From Pseudomonadales bacterium (lineage in GTDB: Bacteria; Pseudomonadota; Gammaproteobacteria; Pseudomonadales; Azotimanducaceae), in NCBI GenBank assembly GCA_017854255.1, contig JAFMIA010000006.1, forward strand, positions 1 through 64,000: a DNA stretch of 64,000 nucleotides, in the 5' to 3' direction. Shown piece after piece: positions 1-8,840 of the stretch. The translations under genes and the position numbers were made by a program. The notes under the pieces are model-generated. The model saw only the letters and a program-made list of their open reading frames with translations. It did not search any database and was not told the origin of the DNA. Each line of letters starts with the position of its first letter. Within the stretch, counting starts at the first letter, position 1.

Positions 1-2
1 TT

Positions 3-437
3 GAGTATTGGCATCGGCCTGAGGCGACAGCCGACACGATTACCCAAGATGGTTGGCTGCGGACCGGCGATGTGGCGTCCATTGATGAAGAGGGCTTTGT
101 CTACATCCAGGATCGGATCAAAGATATGATCATCTCAGGGGGCGAAAACGTTTATCCCGCTGAAATCGAAAACGTGATTTTAAGTCATGCCGATGTGGTT
201 GAAGTTGCGGTCATTGGCCAGCCCAGTCAAAAATGGGGCGAAAGCCCTTTTGCGATAGTTGTGCCCACGTCAAAGGCGGTTTCAGCCGAGGCCATTCTGG
301 ATTTTTGCGATGGAAAACTCGCGCGTTTTAAATTGCCAAAAGGGGTTGCCTTTACAGATGTGATCCCAAGAAATGCGAATGGCAAAGTGCTCAAACGCGT
401 GTTGCGCGAATCCTACCCTGGCCCTGCTCCGCAGTAG
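3..437 (+). CDS. AMP-dependent acyl-CoA synthetase, C-terminal part (cut by window edge)
   Basis: The reading frame is open from the left edge (codons from base 3) and ends at TAG 435-437. The translation begins in the A8 hinge region of the ANL superfamily (WLRTGDV, then DRIKDMIISGGENVYPAEIE), followed by the small C-terminal lid domain. The conserved lysine near the end (NGKVLKR) is the one that completes adenylate formation in this family. The enzyme would activate a carboxylic acid to its CoA thioester using ATP. The substrate-binding N-terminal domain lies outside the window, so chain length cannot be inferred. The only in-window ATG is internal, not the real start. Confidence 0.93.
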   Translation, partial: EYWHRPEATADTITQDGWLRTGDVASIDEEGFVYIQDRIKDMIISGGENVYPAEIENVILSHADVVEVAVIGQPSQKWGESPFAIVVPTSKAVSAEAILDFCDGKLARFKLPKGVAFTDVIPRNANGKVLKRVLRESYPGPAPQ

Positions 438-482
438 CGGGCGGGTCTGAATGCGTCAGGGGTCAGGGTGTTGGCGGTTGAC

Positions 483-501
483 GCGCGCGGGTCTCGCGCG
501 C
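483..501. terminator. GC-rich hairpin after the synthetase gene
   Basis: A perfect 7-bp stem (GCGCGCG at 483-489, CGCGCGC at 495-501) closes a GGTCT loop about 45 bp after the synthetase stop. It has no T-run, so it may be a weak terminator or an mRNA 3'-end stabiliser. Confidence 0.3.
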
Positions 502-629
502 AATCCAAAGATCGATTAATAAACCGCTGTTGCAACGAGATTAATGATTTGATTACAGGGCGCTTGGCGTACTATCTTTAGACGGCCAGGTTGATGCATC
601 CGCTGGCTCGAAGGAAACCAGAGGTGAAT

Positions 630-3023
630 ATGAACCGAGCTGTTTTTGTCTTAGCGTTGCTGATCACCCTGCCCAGCCACGCACTGCAGGTGTCGGTGAG
701 TCCGACGGAAACCTTAGAAATTGCCGAACGCTCGGCGGTTGTGAAAATCGATGGTAAGTTGGACGAGGCGGTTTGGGCAAGCCTCGATCAGTACGATGAA
801 TTTGTGGTGATCGAGCCGGACACTCTGGTTAAGCCCGCTCATGCAACGTGGGTGAGTTTGTTCTATAACCAGCTTGGTCTGTATGTGGGCGTTCAAGTTG
901 AGCAACCGCCGGAGACTCGTATTGCGCGTTTGTCCAGCCGTGACAATCGTCAAATCAAACGAGACAGCGTGGGCATGGTACTGGATACCTCTGGCGAGGG
1001 GCGTTACGGTTATTGGTTTGGTATCAATTTGGGTGACGCGCAAATGGATGGCACCTTGTTGCCAGAAAAACAGTTTACCAGCGATTGGGACGGGGCTTGG
1101 GAGGGCGCAACCAGTGAAACGCAAACCGGGTGGACGGCGGAGATGTTCATCCCTTGGGGCGTGGTGTCGATGCCCAAGCAGGCCGGTGCGCGGCGCATTG
1201 GGCTGTATATGGAGCGTTTCGTTGCCTATAAAGATGAGCGCTGGAGTTGGCCGGCGCTACCAGACACGGTGCCGCAGTTTATCTCCGCCTTGCAATCGGT
1301 CTCGGTGAAGGACGTCCAGCCAAAGCAGCAATATAGTATTTTTCCATCAGCATCGGTCACCCAGGATCAAATTGACGGCAAGACAAACTATCGCGCCGGG
1401 GCCGATTTTTTCTGGCGGCCCTCCACCAATTTGCAATTAACCGCGACGATTAATCCAGACTTTGGGGTTGCGGAATCAGATGACGTGGTCATCAATTTGT
1501 CCGCAACCGAGACGTTCTTTCCAGAGAAGCGCCTGTTTTTTCTTGAGGGACAAGACGTGTTTACGGCCTCCCCTCGAGCCGACACGCGGGGGGCCGGTGT
1601 CGGTAACCGGGGCGCGCCTTACACGTTAGTGAATACGCGGCGGATAGGCGGCAAGCCGGTTTTGCCGGTGTTGGGTGCGGGTGAATCGGCCCGAACTAAG
1701 GATCAGATCCAGCCGAATGATTTGCTCGGGGCGGTTAAGGTCACCGGTCAAAATGGGCAAATTCGATATGGCGTACTGGCGGCGTTCGAGGACGACCCTG
1801 AATTTCTGGTTCAAGGCGCGCAAGGCGCGCGTCGGGTCGTGGGCTCTGGCAGTGAATATGGCGTTGCACGGATACTGTTTGAAGATCAGCCCGGCGGCGC
1901 TTACAAATCAGTCGGCGCATTGTCGACGATGGTGTTGAACGAATCAGGCGATGCGCTGGTTCAGAGTCTTGATGGACATTACCTCGGTGAAAACGGAAAG
2001 TTTAAAGCCGATGCTCAGGTGTTTACGTCCGACAAGGACGGCGTTGATCGTGGGTTTGGCGGGTTTGTGGACTTTGAATATGCCTTTCGGCAGGGTGTGA
2101 CCCAGCGGTTGGGGATCGAATACTTTGATGATGCGGTTGATGTCAGTGATCTTGGCTTTTTGCAGCGCAATGATAATTTTCGGATTCGCCAGGCGCACAC
2201 GCGAACGCGCTCTGATCTGAGTTGGGCTCGATCCAACCAGCTCGATATTCGAGGTTTTGTCCAAAAGAATTCTGAAGATCTTTTTACCCAGGGCGGTCTG
2301 TTTGTCTCGAACCAAAGTGTGCTGAATAATTTGTCGCAAGTTGTGTTTCGATTAGATCTGTTGGCAGCAAGCTATGACGATTTGAATAGTTTTGGCAACG
2401 GCGCCTATCGGGTCGAGGCGCGCCAAATGGCGAGCATTGGTTGGGCATCAAATCGCTCAAAGCCGTTGAGTTTTGGCGGGAAGTTGGGGTATCAAGGCGA
2501 GGAACTGGGCGGCGATAGCGCCGTTTATAGCTTGTATGCAACGTGGCGGCCAGATGATCGCTTGGTACTTGACTTGATGTTTAATTACTTAGATCGATCG
2601 GGTTGGCTGCTCCACAGTCGTGATCGAACGATGGGTACGTTCGATGCCGAGCAATGGGCGCCGGGCATTGGCGTGGAGTATTTTATTAGCGCGAAACAGC
2701 AACTCAAGTTCGTGGTGCAGTGGGTTGGGGTTAAAGCGCGCGCTCGAGACGCGTATGGCATTCTAGATGCGCCTGGACACCTCCAGCGGCGCTCTGACCT
2801 GGATGCGAGCGTACCCGATTTCGCGGTCTCTCAGGTCAGCCTGCAGGGGCGATACCGCTGGGAGATTGCGCCCTTGAGTGATCTGTTCGTCGTGTATACC
2901 CGTCAATCGAACCAGTCTGGCTTATTGCTTCAGCGAGATTTTCAAACCATCTTTTCAGACAGTTATCAGCAGCCGGTGACCGACGCCTTTGTGGTCAAAC
3001 TCAGATATCGTTTTGGCTCCTAG
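630..3023 (+). CDS. DUF5916 family outer-membrane protein with CBM9-like N-terminal domain
   Basis: The start is placed at ATG 630 because GAGGTGAAT lies just upstream and a typical signal peptide follows (MNRAVFVLALLITLPSHA). That gives 797 residues. After the signal, residues of about 30-200 resemble a family-9 carbohydrate-binding-like domain (IDGKLDEAVW, then a glycine/tryptophan-rich stretch with WTAEMFIPW). The remainder is a long run of alternating polar and apolar strands ending in aromatic KLRYRFGS, as expected for a C-terminal outer-membrane beta-barrel. DUF5916 proteins are common in marine Proteobacteria and Bacteroidetes; their function is not established. The gene converges on the DsbA-like gene with a 4-bp overlap. 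Confidence 0.85.
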   Translation: MNRAVFVLALLITLPSHALQVSVSPTETLEIAERSAVVKIDGKLDEAVWASLDQYDEFVVIEPDTLVKPAHATWVSLFYNQLGLYVGVQVEQPPETRIARLSSRDNRQIKRDSVGMVLDTSGEGRYGYWFGINLGDAQMDGTLLPEKQFTSDWDGAWEGATSETQTGWTAEMFIPWGVVSMPKQAGARRIGLYMERFVAYKDERWSWPALPDTVPQFISALQSVSVKDVQPKQQYSIFPSASVTQDQIDGKTNYRAGADFFWRPSTNLQLTATINPDFGVAESDDVVINLSATETFFPEKRLFFLEGQDVFTASPRADTRGAGVGNRGAPYTLVNTRRIGGKPVLPVLGAGESARTKDQIQPNDLLGAVKVTGQNGQIRYGVLAAFEDDPEFLVQGAQGARRVVGSGSEYGVARILFEDQPGGAYKSVGALSTMVLNESGDALVQSLDGHYLGENGKFKADAQVFTSDKDGVDRGFGGFVDFEYAFRQGVTQRLGIEYFDDAVDVSDLGFLQRNDNFRIRQAHTRTRSDLSWARSNQLDIRGFVQKNSEDLFTQGGLFVSNQSVLNNLSQVVFRLDLLAASYDDLNSFGNGAYRVEARQMASIGWASNRSKPLSFGGKLGYQGEELGGDSAVYSLYATWRPDDRLVLDLMFNYLDRSGWLLHSRDRTMGTFDAEQWAPGIGVEYFISAKQQLKFVVQWVGVKARARDAYGILDAPGHLQRRSDLDASVPDFAVSQVSLQGRYRWEIAPLSDLFVVYTRQSNQSGLLLQRDFQTIFSDSYQQPVTDAFVVKLRYRFGS

Positions 3024-3730
3024 GGTTGTGGTGCCTCGCGGCTGGCAAGGCGCTCAGCTTCAATTTTTTCGATCAGGTAGTCTGCAACTTCCAGCATACG
3101 GCTTGGGCCAACGTCAACCGTACTGCTGATGCGATAGCGACCTTGAACGACCAATTGCGGCACGGAGGTGATACGTGCTTGCCGAGACAGTCGATCCGCT
3201 AAGCTGACTTTCGCTTTAACCGCGTCTGACTCGATCTGAATGAGGTAGCGATCGAGCTCAATATCAGAATTACTGGCGACAAAATCCGCAAGGTCCTCAG
3301 GATTATTGAGTTTTCGCCCCAAGTCGTGAATCGCTCTAAAGGTGCCTTGATGGAGCGCGACCGGGGCATCAAGGTCTTGTAGCGCATAATAATGCGCGCC
3401 CAATAATCGCCATTGATCGGATCCGATGAGTGGGGTCTGGGTCAGCCGAACTTGATCGCCTTTGTCAGAAGCCCAATCTTGCAGGTCAGCGTCAAATCGA
3501 TAGCAGAAGATACAGCCGTAGGAAAAGAACTCCATTACCTCGATGGCATCGCCTCGAATGCGTCGGGGTTTATCCAGTTCGACGTAGTGGATGCCCGCAA
3601 TGAAATCACCCTGAGCGCCCTCATCGGTAACCGTCTCAAGGGTTAGGTAGGCGATAAGCGCCAAGATCGTGACAACGAAGCCGGCGACCATCAGTTTTTG
3701 TTGATGCACGAACGATTTTCTACGGACCAT
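3020..3730 (-). CDS. DsbA-like thiol:disulfide oxidoreductase, membrane-anchored
   Basis: This is a 236-residue protein with one N-terminal hydrophobic segment (residues about 13-32, no clear cleavage site), so it is probably anchored to the inner membrane facing the periplasm. A thioredoxin-fold DsbA domain follows with the redox motif CIFC (Cys73, Cys76) after EFFSYG, and the cis-proline loop TSVPQ (Pro191). The expected role is oxidation or isomerisation of disulfides in exported proteins. The start is supported by a perfect AAGGAGGT eight bases upstream of ATG. It is divergent from the globin gene and overlaps the DUF5916 stop tail-to-tail by 4 bp. Confidence 0.88.
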   Translation of the reverse strand: MVRRKSFVHQQKLMVAGFVVTILALIAYLTLETVTDEGAQGDFIAGIHYVELDKPRRIRGDAIEVMEFFSYGCIFCYRFDADLQDWASDKGDQVRLTQTPLIGSDQWRLLGAHYYALQDLDAPVALHQGTFRAIHDLGRKLNNPEDLADFVASNSDIELDRYLIQIESDAVKAKVSLADRLSRQARITSVPQLVVQGRYRISSTVDVGPSRMLEVADYLIEKIEAERLASREAPQP

Positions 3731-3786
3731 TAATTTGTACCTCCTTTAGAAATACGATTATAGTCAATTGGTCTGGGCTTAGCCTA

Positions 3787-3797
3787 CCTAAATTAGG
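3787..3797. promoter_or_regulatory. Small dyad CCTAA-A-TTAGG in the dsbA/globin divergent region
   Basis: A perfect 11-bp dyad (5-bp arms, central A) overlaps the ribosome-binding site of the globin gene. It could be an operator or simply the AT-rich Shine-Dalgarno context; no known regulator motif was recognised. Confidence 0.2.
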
Positions 3798-3806
3798 GTG
3801 ATTACA

Positions 3807-4217
3807 ATGTCGGTCGAACAAGAGCTGATTGAGCGTGCGCTCGAATGTGCGGCAGCGGATGACCCCAAGCTGAATGAGCGTATTTATAAGAATTTTTATG
3901 ACGCCATGCCAGACGCCGAACAACTTATGAGCCATGTTGACGAAGGCGTACGAGGCAAAATGATGGCGGAAATATATCGGCTTTTGTTAACGAAAGACGT
4001 CGCGGCAAGCGATAGCGATTACTTGGTGTTTGAAACAAAGACCCATGCCAATTCGTATTTTGTTCAGCCCGAAATGTATCGCCTCTTAAGCGACGTATTG
4101 TTACAAACACTCCGTTTGAGCGCTGCTCGGGTCTGGGGTCCAGCCGTTGAAGCGTCTGTATCACGACGCCTGAATGCAATGACGACGGCGATTAATAGTG
4201 CCTTAATCAATAACTGA
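3807..4217 (+). CDS. Globin-like haem protein
   Basis: ATG 3807 is preferred over the upstream GTG 3798 because TTAGGG sits about 8 bases before it; the product is 136 residues. The C-terminal half matches the globin F-G-H helix pattern: His80 as probable proximal haem ligand in ETKTHANSYFVQPEMY, then a leucine-rich G helix, then W110 with VEASVSRRL in the H helix. Length fits a single-domain globin with no reductase domain. Such proteins bind O2 or NO or act in redox sensing; which applies here cannot be told. It is transcribed away from the DsbA-like gene and followed 48 bp later by an LLM oxidoreductase. Confidence 0.75.
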   Translation: MSVEQELIERALECAAADDPKLNERIYKNFYDAMPDAEQLMSHVDEGVRGKMMAEIYRLLLTKDVAASDSDYLVFETKTHANSYFVQPEMYRLLSDVLLQTLRLSAARVWGPAVEASVSRRLNAMTTAINSALINN

Positions 4218-4265
4218 TGTGCGTCTGCGCACCAACATAATTTAGATCAAAACCAGGAGAATCTT

Positions 4266-5168
4266 ATGTCTCGTTTGCCTGCTTTAAGCCTAGCGGCCGT
4301 TCCCGGTCGCCGACAAGCAACCTTAGAACTTGCCCAGGAAATCGAAAAACGCGGTTATCCCGGTATTTATGCGCCGAGTCTTGGCGATTCGCTGGCGCTG
4401 TGTCAGTCGATCGCGCATGTGACCAATGAGATTGAGATTGGAACCAGTATTATGCCGATCTATTTCCGGCAGGTTGTCGATTTTGCCAGTACTGTCGGGT
4501 ACCTTAATGAAATTTCAGATGGCCGATTTCGTTTTGGCATCGGCGTGAGCCATGCGCCGGCCTTAAAGTCTCGGGGTCTGAGTAGCGGCAAGCCATTGTC
4601 CGATACCCGGACGTTTGTCGAGGCGCTCAAAGCCGTCCCGAGGGTGGGACCCATGCCGCCGGTTGTTCTGGCAACGCTTCGGCATAAGATGATCCAGCTG
4701 GCGGAAGAAATTGGCGATGGCATGGTGTTTGCCAATGGCGCTCGTTCGCATATGAGCACCTCTTTAGGCTATTTGACGGACGAAACGCTGGCCCGGGACG
4801 ATTTCTTTATCGGGAACATGATTCCAACCTGTATCTCAGATGACCTCGAGGCGGCTAAAGCGGTCAATCGTCGGACCTTAACCTCTTATGCGATGCTCCC
4901 AAATTATCGAGCCTACTGGAAAGCTGCGGGTTATGAAGAAGAAATGGACGGCATTGAAGCGGCGCTTGCCGCGGGGGATCGGGACCGTGTGCCGCACTTT
5001 TTAACTGATCGTTGGCTTGCGGATACGACGTTGTTTGGCACAGCCGAGATGGTTAGAGACGGGGTTGAGGCTTGGTTTGATGCCGGGATTAAAACGCCGA
5101 TCATCGTGCCCTCATCAGCGAGCGGCGGGCAAATGGTGGCATTTCAAGAATTCCTCTCGATTTATTGA
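4266..5168 (+). CDS. LLM-class (luciferase-like) flavin/F420-dependent oxidoreductase
   Basis: A 300-residue TIM-barrel protein of the bacterial luciferase superfamily. Family signatures are IEIGTSIMPIYFRQ in the second strand region and LNEISDGRFRFGIGVSHAP after it. A later strand region contains EEIGDGMVFA, the usual cofactor phosphate-binding area. Enzymes of this shape use FMN or F420, and the complete F420 pathway about 4 kb downstream makes F420 plausible. AGGAGA precedes ATG by a normal distance. The 48-bp gap after the globin gene suggests possible co-transcription. Substrate unknown. Confidence 0.87.
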   Translation: MSRLPALSLAAVPGRRQATLELAQEIEKRGYPGIYAPSLGDSLALCQSIAHVTNEIEIGTSIMPIYFRQVVDFASTVGYLNEISDGRFRFGIGVSHAPALKSRGLSSGKPLSDTRTFVEALKAVPRVGPMPPVVLATLRHKMIQLAEEIGDGMVFANGARSHMSTSLGYLTDETLARDDFFIGNMIPTCISDDLEAAKAVNRRTLTSYAMLPNYRAYWKAAGYEEEMDGIEAALAAGDRDRVPHFLTDRWLADTTLFGTAEMVRDGVEAWFDAGIKTPIIVPSSASGGQMVAFQEFLSIY

Positions 5169-5177
5169 GTCGGGCTT

Positions 5178-5858
5178 TTAAGTCTGCAGAATGGTTTGTG
5201 CGTTTTTGGCAAAGGTGTCAAGGGCGTCGCCCGTGAGGATTCTTTTCGGTGCGGGGGCCGGCACATTGATGCCGGCTCTGCAGGCGGGGCGGGATTTCAT
5301 TTGGGTGAGCCAACGGTCTAGATTCGGTAGGTCGTCTCGGGAAACACCGCTCCACCGATAAGTTCGAACCCAGCACCAGTTTGCGATATCCGCAATGGAG
5401 AAATCGCCGGCCAACCATTCGGTATCCTCGAGCGCGGTATCCAGCACTTCGAACAGTCGTCGGCTTTCGTTTTGATAACGGTCAATGGCAGGCTGAATTT
5501 TTTCTGGAAAGTATCGGTAGAACACATTGGCTTGACCCATCATCGGGCCAATGCCGCCCATTTGAAACATGAGCCATTGCAGAACCTGGTAACGCCGTGC
5601 CCCTGAGGTTGGCAAAAGCTGGCCCGCTTTTTCAGCCAGATAGATCATGATGGCGCCTGACTCAAAAACAACATGACCGGTTTCAGGATCTTGGATCACG
5701 GGAATTCTGCCGTTTGGATTCAGAGCTAGAAAGCCGGGCGTCTTTTGATCATTTGCCGACAAGTTGATGGCATGGCACTGATAGGGCAGGCCCAGTTCCT
5801 CTAAGGTAACAGAGACTTTATGGCCATTGGGTGTTGGTGCGGTATACAGGTTGATCAT
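5178..5858 (-). CDS. Glutathione S-transferase family protein (Nu/YghU-YfcG-like)
   Basis: 226 residues with an N-terminal thioredoxin-fold GST domain ([20 protein letters not shown], then the cis-proline segment GRIPVI and the glutathione-binding [12 protein letters not shown]). An all-alpha C-terminal domain follows with the GST N-capping box FSIADIANW. The TPNGHK and FQMGGIGPM motifs resemble YfcG/YghU-type disulfide-bond oxidoreductases rather than detoxifying GSTs, but this is by eye. It is convergent with the LLM gene with a 9-bp gap. No clear Shine-Dalgarno is seen before ATG 5858. Confidence 0.88.
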   Translation of the reverse strand: MINLYTAPTPNGHKVSVTLEELGLPYQCHAINLSANDQKTPGFLALNPNGRIPVIQDPETGHVVFESGAIMIYLAEKAGQLLPTSGARRYQVLQWLMFQMGGIGPMMGQANVFYRYFPEKIQPAIDRYQNESRRLFEVLDTALEDTEWLAGDFSIADIANWCWVRTYRWSGVSRDDLPNLDRWLTQMKSRPACRAGINVPAPAPKRILTGDALDTFAKNAQTILQT

Positions 5859-6134
5859 GTCATGACGCTTTGGTGCCTAAGGTCAATACTATCTTGACGC
5901 GCATTCAATGCAATACTGCTGGTTTAACAAATTCTAGGTCAGGTCATGAATTTTGATTGGGTGCACAAGGCGGAGTGCGGAATGGGTGTTCTTTTTGAAT
6001 ACACTCAGGTATTGGTAATAGGCTGATTTTAGTCATTTTATTAGGGTTCGATTCGGGTCAGACCTTGATTGAAGGCTTGATGGAGCGCCGTTTTTGACGA
6101 AATCGGTCCCTGGTTTTCTAACAAAATAGCTGAG

Positions 6135-6334
6135 TTATGCACATCTGACCCTTAGATTTCGACTTAGACTTATAAGCCAACATTGCGCTTACGAATGCCT
6201 CCTAACTAACTGTTTTAATTGAATTTAAACGAAATTGATCAAAAATTGAACAATCCGTGAATCACGGAAAACACTGGCTTTGAGGGTCGTTGGCAACAGT
6301 TATCACCAGACTTATCCACAGTTTTTGTGGACAA
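6135..6334. promoter_or_regulatory. Cluster of DnaA-box-like sites in an AT-richer gap (5859-6380)
   Basis: The 522-bp gap between the GST start and the MFS stop has no credible gene. It contains TTATGCACA (6135-6143) and TTATCCACA (6312-6320), both exact matches to the TTATNCACA DnaA-box consensus. TGTGGACAA (6326-6334) is an opposed near-match, and the last two form a 6-bp hairpin (TCCACA/TGTGGA). A perfect 15-bp dyad lies at 6254-6268 (TCCGTGA-A-TCACGGA), and 6200-6250 is AT-rich. It could be a DnaA-binding or titration locus or an origin; no dnaA, dnaN, gidA or parAB neighbours are present in the window. Confidence 0.4.
6254..6268. repeat. 15-bp perfect palindrome TCCGTGA-A-TCACGGA
   Basis: Seven-base arms around a single A, in the gap upstream of the GST gene and near the DnaA-box-like sites. 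The size fits the binding site of a dimeric regulator. No T-run follows, so it is not a convincing terminator. Confidence 0.45.
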
Positions 6335-6380
6335 ATGAGATGGGTTCAATGAAATTGGTGCTGGGCTGCCGCCACGAACA

Positions 6381-7649
6381 CTAAGCCGGGTCTGGCGCGG
6401 CTAGGACCGGACTGCGATATTGCCAGATATCGCTTCTTTTATAGCCGTAGTAAAAAATCATAATCGAGGCCAGCATGCCGGGGATCAAGGCATTGAGTTC
6501 GCCAAACTGACCGATGACGATGCCAAGCACCAAAGATCCCATAGGGGTTGCGCTCATAAGGCCAAGCGTGAAGACAGACATAAGGCGTGCTCTAAAGGCG
6601 GGTTCGGCGATCTCCTGGATCATGACCCGGGACATCGTATTGGTCACGCCCATATTGAATCCCCAAAATGCGGCGGCGATCCATAACCAAGTCATGCTGG
6701 GCTCATACCAGATGAGGTAGAGCACCAGGACCCGACTCAACTGCAGGATCAAGTAGACCTGCCCAGGCCGAGACAAAGGCATGAATTTGAGTAAACCAAA
6801 ATTGGCGATGAGCGAGCCAAAATAGAATACGACTGTGATGTTTGCCAGGAGTAGGGCATCGCCGGCATAAATACGGCTGATGATAAAAGGGATCGCGACC
6901 ATCCAGGCTCCGGCATTAAAAAAGCTGGAAAAGAAATTAAGCCCTACGAGGTCTCTTGCCAATTTAAATCGCCAGGTATAAACCAGCCCGGCTCGGATTA
7001 TTGAATAGGTGCTGGGCTGCGGCAAGGCGGTGCTGCTGGCGTTGGGATTAGGCGATGGGGCATCGGTTGATGGGCCACTTGCGCGCAATCCGATTAAAAA
7101 GATAGCGCCCACCCCAAAACACGCGCTTTGAAGTAGCAGCACTTGAACGAGCCCAATTTGATCGATGCTGCCGGCAACCCGAGTGCCCATCATGGTGGCG
7201 ATGGCGCCTATCCCAGTAGATAGACTGATCGCCCATTGTAGGCGCCCGCCAGCGACGAGATTCAAGATGGTATTGCGCGCGGGATTCGAGGCGCTATTGA
7301 GTAGGTTCGCAACGAGTGCCGTCAGGATCAAGATCCAAACGCCCAATTGGTCAAGGTAGACCGCGAGCGCAAGCACTAAAGGCGGAATGATGCTGAGCAA
7401 GTGGGATTGAATTAAAAGGCCTCGACCGTCAACTCGATCACCGATGACGCCGCCCCAGAGCATAAAAATGAGCGCTGGGACGCCGATCAGAAGCTGAGCG
7501 AGTCCGACCGTTTCCGGGGATTGGTCCAAAATACCGACCAAAATCCAGGTTACCAGCAGTTGCTGTATGCTAAAGCCTGCCATCCAGAGTGCGTGGCTGG
7601 TGTTGTACCAGGTCATTTGGAGATCGGTATTGGCAGGGAGTTTGAGCAT
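6381..7649 (-). CDS. MFS transporter (EntS/MFS_3-like exporter)
   Basis: 422 residues with about 12 hydrophobic segments. The early loop GGVIGDRVDGRGLL is the MFS motif-A region (G-x3-D-R-x-G/R) between helices 2 and 3, and NSASNPARNTILNLV follows helix 4 as in EntS-type exporters. It probably exports a small molecule across the inner membrane by proton antiport; the substrate cannot be inferred. AGAGG precedes the ATG by 6 bases. It stands alone, divergent from the TrmY-like gene with a 130-bp gap. Confidence 0.88.
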   Translation of the reverse strand: MLKLPANTDLQMTWYNTSHALWMAGFSIQQLLVTWILVGILDQSPETVGLAQLLIGVPALIFMLWGGVIGDRVDGRGLLIQSHLLSIIPPLVLALAVYLDQLGVWILILTALVANLLNSASNPARNTILNLVAGGRLQWAISLSTGIGAIATMMGTRVAGSIDQIGLVQVLLLQSACFGVGAIFLIGLRASGPSTDAPSPNPNASSTALPQPSTYSIIRAGLVYTWRFKLARDLVGLNFFSSFFNAGAWMVAIPFIISRIYAGDALLLANITVVFYFGSLIANFGLLKFMPLSRPGQVYLILQLSRVLVLYLIWYEPSMTWLWIAAAFWGFNMGVTNTMSRVMIQEIAEPAFRARLMSVFTLGLMSATPMGSLVLGIVIGQFGELNALIPGMLASIMIFYYGYKRSDIWQYRSPVLAAPDPA

Positions 7650-7779
7650 TTGAGCCTCTTATCTTTCGATCATAGCGAATTCCTAGCAACGTCGGTAAAT
7701 TTTTCACGCAGGCGTAACCGGTTTATCATTCACGCGCCTGCGGATTGCCGCCGTAAACGCTTTAATAAGGGTCTCTGTT

Positions 7780-8379
7780 ATGCCGAGCTTTGTAATTCGA
7801 TGTCGAAAAGCCCCGGTCCGTGCGGACCGCTTTCTTGCCGCGGTTGGTTCTGATGGGCACGTTGAATTTATTGCTGGCATGATTACTAACGCGCTGTTTA
7901 TCTCTAAAGGGCATCGCGCCAATGTGACGCTGCACTTGGTCTTTGAAGACAGCGCAGACTTTTCTCGAATATTGACCCTTGATGGCGCCCATATGGGTGA
8001 TTTGGGCGGACTCTCAGAGCAGGCTTTATTGGCCAGCTGTGCGCTCGCGCTCAAAGGCGCCGAGCGGTTGGGTAAGGAACAGCGCGTAACGGCGCCGAAC
8101 GGAATTGTGGTTGAAACCCTCAGTTTTGAAGGTCTGATCAAACGTCAATGCCTCACGTCACCTTGTTATCTGATGAGTCCAAAAGGTCAATCGTTAACCC
8201 AAACGCGTCCCGATGAGGCGGCAACCTTCATTTTAACCGACCAAGTGCCGCTGTCTAAAAATGCATTAAGTGGTTTAAAACGGCAGGGTGTGGGCCTTTT
8301 GTCGCTCGGTCGGAACATGCTGTTCGCCTCACAATGCTTGACGCTGATTCACGGTCACTTTGATTCAGCGCTCGATTGA
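7780..8379 (+). CDS. trmY: TrmY/DUF358-family SPOUT methyltransferase (tRNA pseudouridine-54 N1-type)
   Basis: 199 residues matching the TrmY family layout. FVIRCRKAP lies at the N-terminus, TNALFISKGHRANVTLHLVF follows (the family's N-ALF-S-x-G-x-R pattern), then GLSEQALL. The C-terminal trefoil-knot SAM site is represented by FILTDQVPLS and LLSLGRNMLFASQCLTLIHGHFD. In archaea TrmY makes N1-methylpseudouridine at tRNA position 54; bacterial members exist, for example in Vibrio and Shewanella relatives, with less certain function. The target here is therefore inference. The gene is monocistronic and is followed by a decayed TonB-receptor fragment. Confidence 0.8.
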   Translation: MPSFVIRCRKAPVRADRFLAAVGSDGHVEFIAGMITNALFISKGHRANVTLHLVFEDSADFSRILTLDGAHMGDLGGLSEQALLASCALALKGAERLGKEQRVTAPNGIVVETLSFEGLIKRQCLTSPCYLMSPKGQSLTQTRPDEAATFILTDQVPLSKNALSGLKRQGVGLLSLGRNMLFASQCLTLIHGHFDSALD

Positions 8380-8419
8380 TCCATTGCGCACGCCCGCTAG
8401 CAAGCGCTCTGAACGTTAG

Positions 8420-8799
8420 GCCAAGGTTGTGGTCGCCGATGGCGTCAAAACGGATGCGTTCTTCGAAATCGTGAAAAGCCAAGCGCTGGGTCCGGGTTCT
8501 GCTGAGCGACATGGCGCGATCGACGCGATGGCGGGATCGATCCGCTGTTTCTAACCTTCAGTGATCCTGTTCAGGGTAAGGGTTTCGTTAAGATCTTCAA
8601 TCTCACGAATCAGCGGAACAAAGATTGGGGTAATGCCAATGATGCACCGTGCTTCGCAGTGCAAGTGCTGGATTCTTCAGTCTATGATCAGGGTCGCTAT
8701 GTTTTTGAAGGCTCTAGTAAAAGCAGCGCCAATGACCGCTATGCGTCACGATCCTTTGGTCAGCATGGGGCGAGCTTGAATTTTCGTTCTGATGGGTAA
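8420..8799 (+). pseudogene. C-terminal remnant of an Oar-like TonB-dependent receptor, frameshifted
   Basis: Two short open stretches in different frames look like consecutive parts of one protein. In frame 2 (8420-8554) the text DGVKTDAFFEIV...GLGPG-type resembles the late barrel region of Oar/carboxypeptidase-regulatory-like TonB receptors. In frame 1 (8506-8799) KGFVKIFNLTNQRNKDWG, then QVLDSSVYDQGRYVFEG, matches the 'N-L-x-N-xx-N-x-DWG ... D-x-G-x-YV' ending of such receptors, stopping at TAA 8797-8799. No start codon or upstream barrel survives. The family call is by eye and moderately sure; that the stretch is broken former coding sequence is better supported. Confidence 0.55.
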
Positions 8800-8813
8800 T
8801 GGCTTTAACTTTA

Positions 8814-8840
8814 AGGTGGCCTCGGCCACCTGACTTTGTT
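8814..8840 (+). terminator. Probable terminator after the receptor remnant
   Basis: AGGTGGCC (8814-8821) pairs with GGCCACCT (8824-8831) and is followed by GACTTTGTT. It lies 15 bp past the remnant's stop, as expected if it once ended the receptor transcript. Confidence 0.5.
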
